Source: Rhizobacter sp. (GTDB lineage Bacteria; Pseudomonadota; Gammaproteobacteria; Burkholderiales; Burkholderiaceae_C). Taken from it: 64,000 bases of DNA. This document shows positions 28,504 through 35,068 of the stretch, in pieces. The stretch is taken from the NCBI GenBank assembly GCA_025350965.1, contig JANXWV010000097.1, positions 42,761-106,760 of the forward strand. Reading direction: 5' to 3'. The position numbers and the translations under genes were made by a program. Below the pieces are notes generated by a model that searched no databases, was not told the origin of the DNA, and was given only the letters and a program-made list of their open reading frames with translations. The first letter of the stretch is position 1, and every line of letters starts with the position of its first letter.

Positions 28504-29162
28504 TTGCATCGCCCTCCGCACCGCCGCAGGCCTGGCCGCAGCCTGACGCTTGAGACGCAGCTCGATGGGTTGCTGCCGAACTTCAAGTCGCCGCTGGCCG
28601 GCCGACCCTACGCACGCCTGCTTGAAGAGGCCGTGACGACCCGCTCCGGCTGGCAACATGGAGCACGGCTACCGCCACCGGAGTGCCACGGCAGACGCCC
28701 ATCGGCTATGTCGGCGACACACAGCGCGTCGAGCCCGAGTGGAACCTGGCGAGCTTCGGTGCCAGCGGCGCGCTCATCGGCAGCGCTGAAGACCTGTGGC
28801 GCTTCGACCGCGCGCTCGTGGAGCATCGTTTGCTCGGCAAAGAGGCCACCCGCATCATGTGGGCGGGCGATCCGAAATTGGGCTTCGTCGCGCTCGGCGC
28901 ATGGAGTTTCTCTGCGTCGCTGGCCGGTTGTCATGAGCCCGTGACCCTGGTCGAACGGCGTGGCGACATGGGTGGCGCTCAGGTGCGAAACCTGATTGCC
29001 CCCGGGTTGGATGCGGTGATGGTGGTCTTGACCAACACGTCGCAGACCGGGTTCGGCGAGATATGGCAGGGCAATGGCTTGATGTACGAAATGGCCAGCA
29101 GCGCCTTCTGCACACTGGCGCCGACCCAAGGTGTCGCAGGTTCGCCGCAACCGCAGCACTGA
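28504..29162 (+). pseudogene. Decayed serine beta-lactamase-like hydrolase
   Basis: The open frame 28683-29162 encodes the C-terminal half of a class C beta-lactamase-type hydrolase (ASGALIGSAEDLWRFDRALV, GDMGGAQVRN, VMVVLTNTSQ). The sequence before it, in another frame, reads LDGLLPNFKSPLAGRP, which looks like the N-terminal region of the same family. The catalytic Ser-x-x-Lys and Tyr motifs are not found, so a central part has been lost and the frame shifted. No function is expected. It lies between the second importer and the LysR gene. Confidence 0.65.
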
Positions 29163-29186
29163 CCTCGACGAGCGCGCATTCATTCA

Positions 29187-30173
29187 TCAGCGGTGCCGCA
29201 CCGTGGGCAGGCGCTCTGCGAAGGCCAGGCCGGGCAAGGTCTCGCGCAGTTCGAGCAGCTGGTTGATCTTCATCTGCCCGCGAAGGCGCAGGAAACGCTC
29301 GAACGCGAACGCCACTTGAGGCAGTTGCTTGGTCGAGGGCGAATGCGCGACGAACCACTCGCGCTCGATGGTGTTGCGCGGCATCGGCAGCAACGCCAGC
29401 AACCCTGCTTTCATCTCGAGCAGGCAGGTGTGCAGCGACAGATACGCAGGCCCGAAGCCGGCCATGCACATCTGCTTGATGGCCTCGTTGCTCGACAGTT
29501 CGGAGCCGATGCGCAGATTCAGGCCCGCCTCCTTGAACAGCCGCGTCAGCGTGGCGCGCGAGCCCGAGCCGCGCTCGCGCACCAGCAGGTGTGCTTCGGA
29601 AAGCTTGGCCATCGTGAGCCGGCGCTCGGCCATCAGCGGGTGGTTCGGCGTGGCGAGAAAGCCCATCGGGTTCCTGGCGAAGCGCGTGGACGTGGGCTTC
29701 AGTTCATCGGGCGGGTTGCCCATGACGGCCACGTCGATCTCCTGTGCGGCGAGGCTGCGCACGATCTCGTCGCGGTTGCCGGTGTGAAGCTTGACCTTGG
29801 CCTTGGGGTTCTCGTTCGCGAAGGCCACCAGCAGGCTCGGCAGCCAGTATTCGGTGGTGGCGACGGCGCCTACGCGCAGGGTGCCGGAGAAGGCGCCGAG
29901 GAAGGTGTCCATGCTCTCGCCCATCTCGTTCCACAGCGCGATCACGCGGTCGGCGTAGCCCTGCAGCAACTCACCCGCTTCGGTCAGGCGAACACCACGG
30001 CCGGTGCGCACCAGCAGTGCGGTCCCCACGGTCTCTTCGATGGAGCCGATCTGGATCGACACCGCCGACTGCGTGAGGTGCAGCGCCTCTGCCGCCTGGG
30101 TAATGCTACCGAGGCGGGCCACCGTGTGAAAGGCAGAGAGCTGCTTGAGCGTGGCGACTTTGGCGAGTGGCAT
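29187..30173 (-). CDS. LysR-family transcriptional regulator (CbbR-like)
   Basis: A 328-residue LysR regulator. The N-terminal helix-turn-helix is LGSITQAAEALHLTQSAVSIQI, and the effector domain begins with FSGTLRVGAVATTEYWLPSLL, close to the CbbR branch that controls autotrophy and related redox genes. It is divergent from the metallophosphoesterase-Sox-like operon with a 468-base gap, the typical placing of a LysR protein relative to its target. It ends with a short tail after RFLRLRGQMKINQLLELRE. Confidence 0.9.
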   Translation of the reverse strand: MPLAKVATLKQLSAFHTVARLGSITQAAEALHLTQSAVSIQIGSIEETVGTALLVRTGRGVRLTEAGELLQGYADRVIALWNEMGESMDTFLGAFSGTLRVGAVATTEYWLPSLLVAFANENPKAKVKLHTGNRDEIVRSLAAQEIDVAVMGNPPDELKPTSTRFARNPMGFLATPNHPLMAERRLTMAKLSEAHLLVRERGSGSRATLTRLFKEAGLNLRIGSELSSNEAIKQMCMAGFGPAYLSLHTCLLEMKAGLLALLPMPRNTIEREWFVAHSPSTKQLPQVAFAFERFLRLRGQMKINQLLELRETLPGLAFAERLPTVRHR

Positions 30174-30328
30174 GGGCTGATATTAGCCTCGACCAATGTG
30201 AGTGTCAAAATTTTCAACTTTCGTTTTTGCGTGCGTGTCCCTACATTCGCATTGCCGGTGACACACGGACCTGCCTCGAAGAAGGCCTTGCCGCACCGGC
30301 TCAGGAAGAACACCCAGGAGACATTCGC

Positions 30329-30451
30329 ATGCGCAGTACCGCGATGAACACAGGCCTGACCGCGCCGCACGGCGCGGCCCGCCACGGCCAGCCGATCTCT
30401 TCGCAGCGGCCCCGTTCGCCGCACCCGCCGACACCGCTCGCCGGGTCCTGA
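30329..30451 (+). CDS. Possible small leader peptide (40 residues)
   Basis: A short frame, MRSTAMNTGLTAPHGAARHG onwards, ends at TGA 30449-30451. CCAGGAGA lies seven bases before its ATG, a good ribosome site, which is the main support. The product is rich in Pro, His and Arg and matches no family I know. The stop codon lies inside a perfect hairpin (CCGGGT-CCTG-ACCCGG, 30441-30456), so translation of this frame could affect the folding of the leader of the downstream operon. It could also be chance. Confidence 0.25.
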   Translation: MRSTAMNTGLTAPHGAARHGQPISSQRPRSPHPPTPLAGS

Positions 30452-30483
30452 CCCGGCTCACGGGCCGGCGCTCACGCCGGTCC
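30441..30483 (+). terminator. Two adjacent hairpins in the leader (attenuator-like)
   Basis: The first hairpin is CCGGGT-CCTG-ACCCGG at 30441-30456. The second is GGGCCGGCG-CTCA-CGCCGGTCC at 30462-30483, a 9-bp stem with one G-U pair, followed by only a weak GTTT. Further pairing arms (GGCGC/GCGCC) lie downstream. They could act as an attenuator or RNA-stability element before the metallophosphoesterase gene; the poor T-run argues against a strong terminator. Confidence 0.4.
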
Positions 30484-30641
30484 GTTTGCGCCCTGTGCGC
30501 AGGCCGTTCACCCGATCAGCCTGCGTGCTCACACGACGATGACAGTCTGCATCGGCGCGCTCGGCGCCGAGGGACGGTTTCGTTCCCATCGTGGCCGAAC
30601 CGCCACGGCCCTTTCCCCACGACACCCACGGAGAGACCTCG

Positions 30642-31652
30642 ATGACTGAACAGATCGATCGGAACAGAAGGCACATGCTGGCGCTCACCGGCAAGGCCGG
30701 CGTCACCACGCTGACGGCGCAGGCCATCGGCGTCAACCTCGGGTTGGTCGGGGTGGCTGCGGCACAGGGCAAGGTCGAGCCCTTCCGCTTCGCGATCATC
30801 AGCGACCCGCATCTCTACAGCGGCAAGGACCATGTTTTCGACAAGCAGCTCGAAGACGCGGTGGCGCAAGTCAACGCCATGGCCAAGCAGCCCGATTTCG
30901 TGCTGGTCACCGGTGATGTGGCGCACCAGGGCGAGCGCGACCAGATGGAGAAGGGCAAACGCATCCTGTCCGCGTTGAAGGCGCCGCTGCGCTCCATCCC
31001 GGGTGAGCACGACTGGTACCTCGACATGGGCGACACGTGGCGCGCGGCCTTCGGCCCGGAGACCTGGTCGTTCGACCACAAGGGCGTGCACTTCATCGGC
31101 ATGAATTCGATCCTCGTGCCCGACTTCTGGACCGCAGCCGGCCTCACGCCCGCACAGCGCCGCGACTGGTTCATGCCGCTCAACAGCCCCGTGCCCGGTG
31201 TGTGGGGTTGCGGCGAACAGCAGCGCGAGTGGCTCAAGAAAGACGTGGCGAAGGTGGCACCGACCACACCGGTTGTCATCTTCACGCACTCCCCGCTGTG
31301 GGACTACTACCCACGCTGGAATTTCCAGGTCTCGGATTCGAAGGAGATCCGCCAGATCCTGAGCAAGTTCACGGCGGTCACGGCGTTCCACGGGCACGTG
31401 CACCACACCGTCTACAACCGAATCGGCAACCTCACGTCGATTGGCACGATGAGCACGTCGTGGCCGTGGCCCTACCCGCCGATCAAGCTGCCCTACCCGC
31501 AGTACCAGCAGAACCGGGCCGACCCGGCCAACACGTCCGACGGGATGGGCAGCGCCTCGATCGACCTCGATGGTGCCGGCAAGGCCTTCGTCAAGTACCA
31601 GCCCTTTGCCGAGTCGCTCCCGGCGTCGATCAAGGACGGCTTCAAGGCCTGA
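30642..31652 (+). CDS. Calcineurin-like metallophosphoesterase with Tat-type signal
   Basis: A 336-residue exported protein. The N-terminus has twin arginines (DRNRRHMLALTGKAG) followed by a hydrophobic stretch ending VAAAQG, consistent with Tat export of a folded metalloprotein. The metal-site motifs of the calcineurin superfamily are all present: DPH at 55-57, GD at 91-92, GEHD at 121-124 (normally GNHD/E), THS, and GHVH. GGAGAGACCTCG precedes the ATG. It heads an operon with a cytochrome, SoxYZ, HiPIP and a tetraheme cytochrome. SoxB, the usual partner of SoxYZ, belongs to the same superfamily but is longer; this protein could fill that role. Confidence 0.87.
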   Translation: MTEQIDRNRRHMLALTGKAGVTTLTAQAIGVNLGLVGVAAAQGKVEPFRFAIISDPHLYSGKDHVFDKQLEDAVAQVNAMAKQPDFVLVTGDVAHQGERDQMEKGKRILSALKAPLRSIPGEHDWYLDMGDTWRAAFGPETWSFDHKGVHFIGMNSILVPDFWTAAGLTPAQRRDWFMPLNSPVPGVWGCGEQQREWLKKDVAKVAPTTPVVIFTHSPLWDYYPRWNFQVSDSKEIRQILSKFTAVTAFHGHVHHTVYNRIGNLTSIGTMSTSWPWPYPPIKLPYPQYQQNRADPANTSDGMGSASIDLDGAGKAFVKYQPFAESLPASIKDGFKA

Positions 31653-31666
31653 AAGGAGACAACCAA

Positions 31667-32176
31667 ATGAACATGCACAACAGATTCGTTCGATGGGTGG
31701 CGATGCCGCTGGCAGCGGCAGCCGCACTGGCCACCGCCACGCTCGTCACGGCGCGCGAGCCGTTCACCAAGGAAGAGATCAAGGCGATGGACGAGAAGCT
31801 CACCGCCTCCGCCAAGCGCGGCTACGACATGTGGTACGGCGCCCGCGCCGACATGTCGAGCAACGGACTGGCCTGCGCCAACTGCCACCCCGACGGCGCC
31901 GCCACCAACCCGCAGACCTTCCCGAAGTACATGCCGCAGACCGACAAGGTCATGGCCTTCCGCGACATGGTGAACTGGTGCATCGAGAACCCGCAGGTCG
32001 GCAAGGCGCTCGACGCCAGCAGCCCCGACATGGTGGCGCTCGAGTCGTACTCGTACTACCTGCATCGCGGCGTGCCGATCGACACCGGCCTGCAAACCCG
32101 CCAGACGGCCGGCCCGACGCCCAAGAACGCACGCGGCCTGGCCGTCAAAGGCACCGGCATTGGCTTCGACAAGTGA
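31667..32176 (+). CDS. Monoheme c-type cytochrome, exported
   Basis: A 169-residue protein with a signal peptide (VAMPLAAAAALATATLVTA) and one heme-binding motif CANCH at residues 70-74. The surroundings, NGLACANCHPDG and FPKYMPQTDKVMAFRDMVNW, resemble the catalytic cytochrome domains of the SoxA/thiosulfate dehydrogenase type, and YMP may supply the distal methionine. AAGGAGACAACCAA directly precedes the ATG, the best ribosome site in this operon. It lies 14 bases after the metallophosphoesterase. A role in oxidative attachment of a sulfur compound to SoxY, or in electron transfer, is inferred. Confidence 0.85.
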   Translation: MNMHNRFVRWVAMPLAAAAALATATLVTAREPFTKEEIKAMDEKLTASAKRGYDMWYGARADMSSNGLACANCHPDGAATNPQTFPKYMPQTDKVMAFRDMVNWCIENPQVGKALDASSPDMVALESYSYYLHRGVPIDTGLQTRQTAGPTPKNARGLAVKGTGIGFDK

Positions 32177-32189
32177 GCGCACGGCGCCG

Positions 32190-32732
32190 GTGCGCGCGGC
32201 CCGCAGGGCGTGTGCCCTGGTCCCGTTGCTGCTGGCCGGCATGGCGTTGACCCAAGGCACCGCGGCGCAGCAGACCTGCGTTGCGGGCGGGTCGACCTTG
32301 CCGCAAACGCGCTTTCACGACAACGGTGACGGCACCGTCACCGATGTGGAGTCGAAACTGATGTGGATGCGTTGTGCCAGTGGCCAGCAGTGGGTCGGCA
32401 ACCGCTGCGCCGGCCCGGCGCAGGCCTACGACTGGGGCGCTGCGCTGCAGCAGGCCGACCAGACCAGCCGCGACGGCAGCGCCTTCTTCAACGATTGGCG
32501 CGTGCCCACGCTGCGCGACCTGGCCACCATCACCGACCGCGCCTGCAAGAACCCGCGCACCAACCTCGCGGTGTTTCCGGGCACGCCTGCAGCGCCGTTC
32601 TGGTCGTCCACGCCGCGCCCCGGCGAGAAGGCCGAAGACCGCGCGCTCGCGCTGAGTTTCGGTACCGACGGCGTGGTGCTCGCCCGCAAGGAAGAGCGCT
32701 TCCATGTGCGGCTCGTTCGCACGGCGCTGTGA
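32190..32732 (+). CDS. Exported Lcl C-terminal (DUF1566) domain protein
   Basis: An exported protein of about 180 residues. After a signal peptide (ACALVPLLLAGMALTQGTAAQ) it has the DUF1566/Lcl_C pattern: FHDNGDGTVTDVESKLMWMR, two cysteines in the middle, FNDWRVPTLRDLATI and WSSTP. The domain occurs in secreted and surface proteins and its role is unknown. The GTG at 32190 gives a normal signal peptide; a TTG at 32160 overlapping the cytochrome gene would give a longer N-terminus. Its stop overlaps the SoxY ATG (TGATG). Confidence 0.8.
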   Translation: MRAARRACALVPLLLAGMALTQGTAAQQTCVAGGSTLPQTRFHDNGDGTVTDVESKLMWMRCASGQQWVGNRCAGPAQAYDWGAALQQADQTSRDGSAFFNDWRVPTLRDLATITDRACKNPRTNLAVFPGTPAAPFWSSTPRPGEKAEDRALALSFGTDGVVLARKEERFHVRLVRTAL

Positions 32733-33196
32733 TGCGCACCGCCCTGCGAACAGAACTCGCCATCGGCCGGCGGCTGCTGCTGCAGGCGGCCTCGATGGCA
32801 GGTGCGGCCAGCCTGCCGGCCTGGGCTGCGCCCGCGGCCGACGAGGCGCTCGCGTTTGCAGCGCACAGCTTTTCCGATGCGATCCGCGCGCTCGGCGGGG
32901 TGCCCAAGGCCAGCGCGCAGATTGCACTCGAACTGCCGCAACTGGCCGAGAACGGCGCGCTCGTGCCAATCACCGTGACGAGTGCGCTGCCCGGCACGCG
33001 CGAGATCCTGATCGTGGTTGATGGCAACCCCCAGCCGTTGGCGGTGCGCTTCACGATCCCCGAAGGCACCGAGCCGTTCGTGGCCACACGCATCCGCCTC
33101 GCGCAGAGCGGAACGGTCTATGCCGCAGTGCGCACCGCCGAGGGCTTGTACGCCACCGCACGCACGGTGCAGGTGACCGTGGGCGGCTGCGCGTGA
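32732..33196 (+). CDS. soxY: Thiosulfate-oxidation carrier protein SoxY
   Basis: A 154-residue SoxY-family protein. It has a twin-arginine-like leader (IGRRLLLQAASMAGAA...AWA) and the Ig-like SoxY core (AQIALELPQLAENGALVPIT, TIPEGTEPFVATRIRLAQSG). The C-terminus ends VTVGGCA. In classical SoxY the swinging arm ends GGCGG, and the cysteine carries the sulfur intermediate; here the cysteine is kept but is the penultimate residue. It works as a complex with SoxZ, encoded 38 bases downstream. No SoxA, SoxX, SoxB or SoxCD gene lies in the window. Confidence 0.88.
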   Translation: MRTALRTELAIGRRLLLQAASMAGAASLPAWAAPAADEALAFAAHSFSDAIRALGGVPKASAQIALELPQLAENGALVPITVTSALPGTREILIVVDGNPQPLAVRFTIPEGTEPFVATRIRLAQSGTVYAAVRTAEGLYATARTVQVTVGGCA

Positions 33197-33233
33197 TGCC
33201 TGCTGACTTTGCACCCGCCACCCGAGCAGGCTC

Positions 33234-33548
33234 ATGAAGCCCGAGCCGATTCGCATTCGTGCCCGCGTACGCAACGGCGTGGCCGACGTGACGATCCTGA
33301 TGCCGCACCCGATGGAGACCGGCCTGCGGCAGGACGACGCTGGCCGCAACGTGCCGGCGCACTTCATCACCGACGTGTCGGTCACGGTCGGCGCGCGCAA
33401 TGTGTTCGCGGCGCGCATGAGCTTTGCCGTGGCGCGCGACCCGCTGCTCAACTTCCGGTTCGCCAGGGCCGTGAGTGGCGAGCGCCTTCGCGTGGCCTGG
33501 ACCGACAGCCTCGGCGAGGCGCGCGTCGACGAGGCCGTCATCACCTGA
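33234..33548 (+). CDS. soxZ: SoxZ, partner of the sulfur carrier SoxY
   Basis: A 104-residue SoxZ-family protein with no signal peptide, as expected because it is exported bound to SoxY. Typical blocks are IRIRARVRNGVADVTILMPHP, METGLRQDDAGRNVPAHFIT and the C-terminal beta segment RLRVAWTDSLGEARVDEAVI. SoxZ supports the SoxY carrier arm in the periplasm. Its place between SoxY and the iron-sulfur protein fits an electron-transfer operon built on a Sox-type carrier. Confidence 0.9.
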   Translation: MKPEPIRIRARVRNGVADVTILMPHPMETGLRQDDAGRNVPAHFITDVSVTVGARNVFAARMSFAVARDPLLNFRFARAVSGERLRVAWTDSLGEARVDEAVIT

Positions 33549-33602
33549 ACCTGTTTCACCCTCACCCGACCCCCAACCATTGACTCGCAACGGAGTACCG
33601 CC

Positions 33603-33938
33603 ATGCCCGCCCATAACCGACGTGTCTTCATGCTGCACGCCATCGCCGGCCCGACCGCCCTGACCGCCCTGACCGCACCAGGCAGCGCGCGCGCGCAAGC
33701 GGCAACCGATGCCGTCAAGGAGACCGATGCCTACCCCAAGTCGATGGGGTTTCGCCTCAACACCGCCAACGTGGACCAGGCCAAGTTCCCGCGCCATGAA
33801 GCGGCGCAGAAGTGCAGCGAATGCCAGCTCTTCAGCGGCAAGCCGGGCGAGGCCACTGGCACCTGCTCGTTCTTCAAGCGTGTCGTGCCGCTCGACGGTT
33901 GGTGCCGCAACTTCAAGCCACGCAAGGCGGCGGCGTGA
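33603..33938 (+). CDS. High-potential iron-sulfur protein (HiPIP)
   Basis: A 111-residue periplasmic HiPIP. The four cluster ligands are Cys71, Cys74 (KCSECQLF), Cys88 (TGTCSFF) and Cys101 (DGWCRNF), the standard spacing for a [4Fe-4S] HiPIP. The leader NRRVFMLHAIAGPTALTALTA with twin arginines suggests Tat export of the folded protein. HiPIPs carry single electrons in the periplasm of purple bacteria and sulfur oxidisers. The stop overlaps the GTG start of the tetraheme cytochrome gene, which strongly suggests the two proteins exchange electrons. Confidence 0.92.
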   Translation: MPAHNRRVFMLHAIAGPTALTALTAPGSARAQAATDAVKETDAYPKSMGFRLNTANVDQAKFPRHEAAQKCSECQLFSGKPGEATGTCSFFKRVVPLDGWCRNFKPRKAAA

Positions 33939-35053
33939 CACCGCAGGGCCACACGCGGGGTGCGTGGGCGGCCACGCTGGTGGCCGCCGTGCTGTTGCTC
34001 ATGGGCTGCGAACGCACCGCCTCCGACCAGCGCGGCCCGCGCGGCACCGCGCAGGTCCAGCTCAAGAAGCCCTCGGCATTGGCGGCGCTGGCCGACGCCA
34101 ACCGCATCCCGCCCCCGGAAGAAGCGGCCGACCCCGAGGCACCACCGGCGAGCGAGGTGTTCGTCAACGTCAAGGTGCTGGGCGACCTGAGTGCCACCGA
34201 GTTCTCGCGTGTGATGCAGGCCTTCTCCACCTGGGTGGCGCCGGAGCAGGGCTGCGACTACTGCCACAACCCCGACAAGCTGGAGTCCGACGAGAAGTAC
34301 CCGAAGGTGGTGGCGCGCCGCATGATCCAGATGACCCGCCACATCAACACCGACTGGAAGGCGCACGTGGCCGAGACCGGCGTGACGTGCTGGACCTGCC
34401 ACCGTGGCCAGGCCGTGCCCAGTGGAGACTGGTTCAACGGTCTCGGCCCCCAAGGTGGCGTGTCCGACCTCTCTTCCAACTTTACGCACCGGCCCGCAGG
34501 CAAGAACGCGCCGGCGCCGAATGCCGGCGGGTCGGCGCTGCCGAGTGATCCGCTGTCGCAGTACCTGACCACCGGCCTGTCGGAGATCCGCGTTCAATCG
34601 TCGACCCCGCTTCGCGAGCGCGACCGGCCGCCGGTCTCGATCAAGAATGCCACGTCGACGTATGCGTTGATGATGTACATGTCGGGCTCGCTCGGCGTGA
34701 ACTGCACCTACTGCCACAACACGCGCGCGATGGCACGCTGGGACGAGAGTACCCCGCAGCGCGTGACCGCCTGGCACGGCATCCGCATGGTGCGCGATCT
34801 CAACACTGCGTATCTCACGCCGCTGGAACCGTTGTTTCCGGCAAACCGCCTGGGCCCGCACGGCGATGGCCCCAAAGTGGGATGCGCGACCTGCCACAAA
34901 GGCGTGTTCAAGCCGCTGAACGGCGTGAGCCCGCTGCTCGACTACCTCGCGCTCGCGGGCGAGGGCAAGGTGCCGCCGGGCGTGCCGAGCGAGCCGGCTG
35001 CGCCTGAGCCAGCGGCGCCGGCGGCGTCGGCGATGAAGGTGTCCAAGCGCTGA
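33935..35053 (+). CDS. Tetraheme cytochrome of the photosynthetic reaction-centre (PufC) type
   Basis: A 372-residue lipoprotein starting at a GTG that overlaps the HiPIP stop (GTGA). The lipobox is LLMGC with Cys25. Four heme motifs occur at residues 107-111 (CDYCH), 152-156 (CWTCH), 257-261 (CTYCH) and 317-321 (CATCH), in two pairs, with methionines (RRMIQM, MMYMS, RMVRDL) placed as axial ligands as in PufC. In purple bacteria this protein re-reduces the special pair and takes electrons from HiPIP. No reaction-centre, light-harvesting or bacteriochlorophyll genes are here, so it may serve another acceptor. Confidence 0.88.
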   Translation: MTPQGHTRGAWAATLVAAVLLLMGCERTASDQRGPRGTAQVQLKKPSALAALADANRIPPPEEAADPEAPPASEVFVNVKVLGDLSATEFSRVMQAFSTWVAPEQGCDYCHNPDKLESDEKYPKVVARRMIQMTRHINTDWKAHVAETGVTCWTCHRGQAVPSGDWFNGLGPQGGVSDLSSNFTHRPAGKNAPAPNAGGSALPSDPLSQYLTTGLSEIRVQSSTPLRERDRPPVSIKNATSTYALMMYMSGSLGVNCTYCHNTRAMARWDESTPQRVTAWHGIRMVRDLNTAYLTPLEPLFPANRLGPHGDGPKVGCATCHKGVFKPLNGVSPLLDYLALAGEGKVPPGVPSEPAAPEPAAPAASAMKVSKR

Positions 35054-35068
35054 CGATCAGGGCGTGGG

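Larger units (their letters stand above)
30174..30641. promoter_or_regulatory. Divergent control region and long structured leader
   Basis: The part next to the LysR gene (30174-30240) is the most AT-rich stretch nearby (ATATTAGCCTCGACCAATG, AAAATTTTCAAC) and should hold the divergent promoters and LysR sites; TGAGTGTCA at 30199-30207 is a small palindrome. The rest is GC-rich with several hairpins and one possible 40-codon reading frame, described separately. No confident core promoter can be assigned. Confidence 0.5.

Noticed and set aside
33935..35053. Evidence for a photosynthesis gene cluster
   Set aside because: Only the PufC-type cytochrome is present; no pufLM, puh, bch or crt genes occur on either side.
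30642..35053. A standard complete sox operon
   Set aside because: SoxYZ are clear, but no SoxA, SoxX, SoxB or SoxCD of normal type is found in the window.
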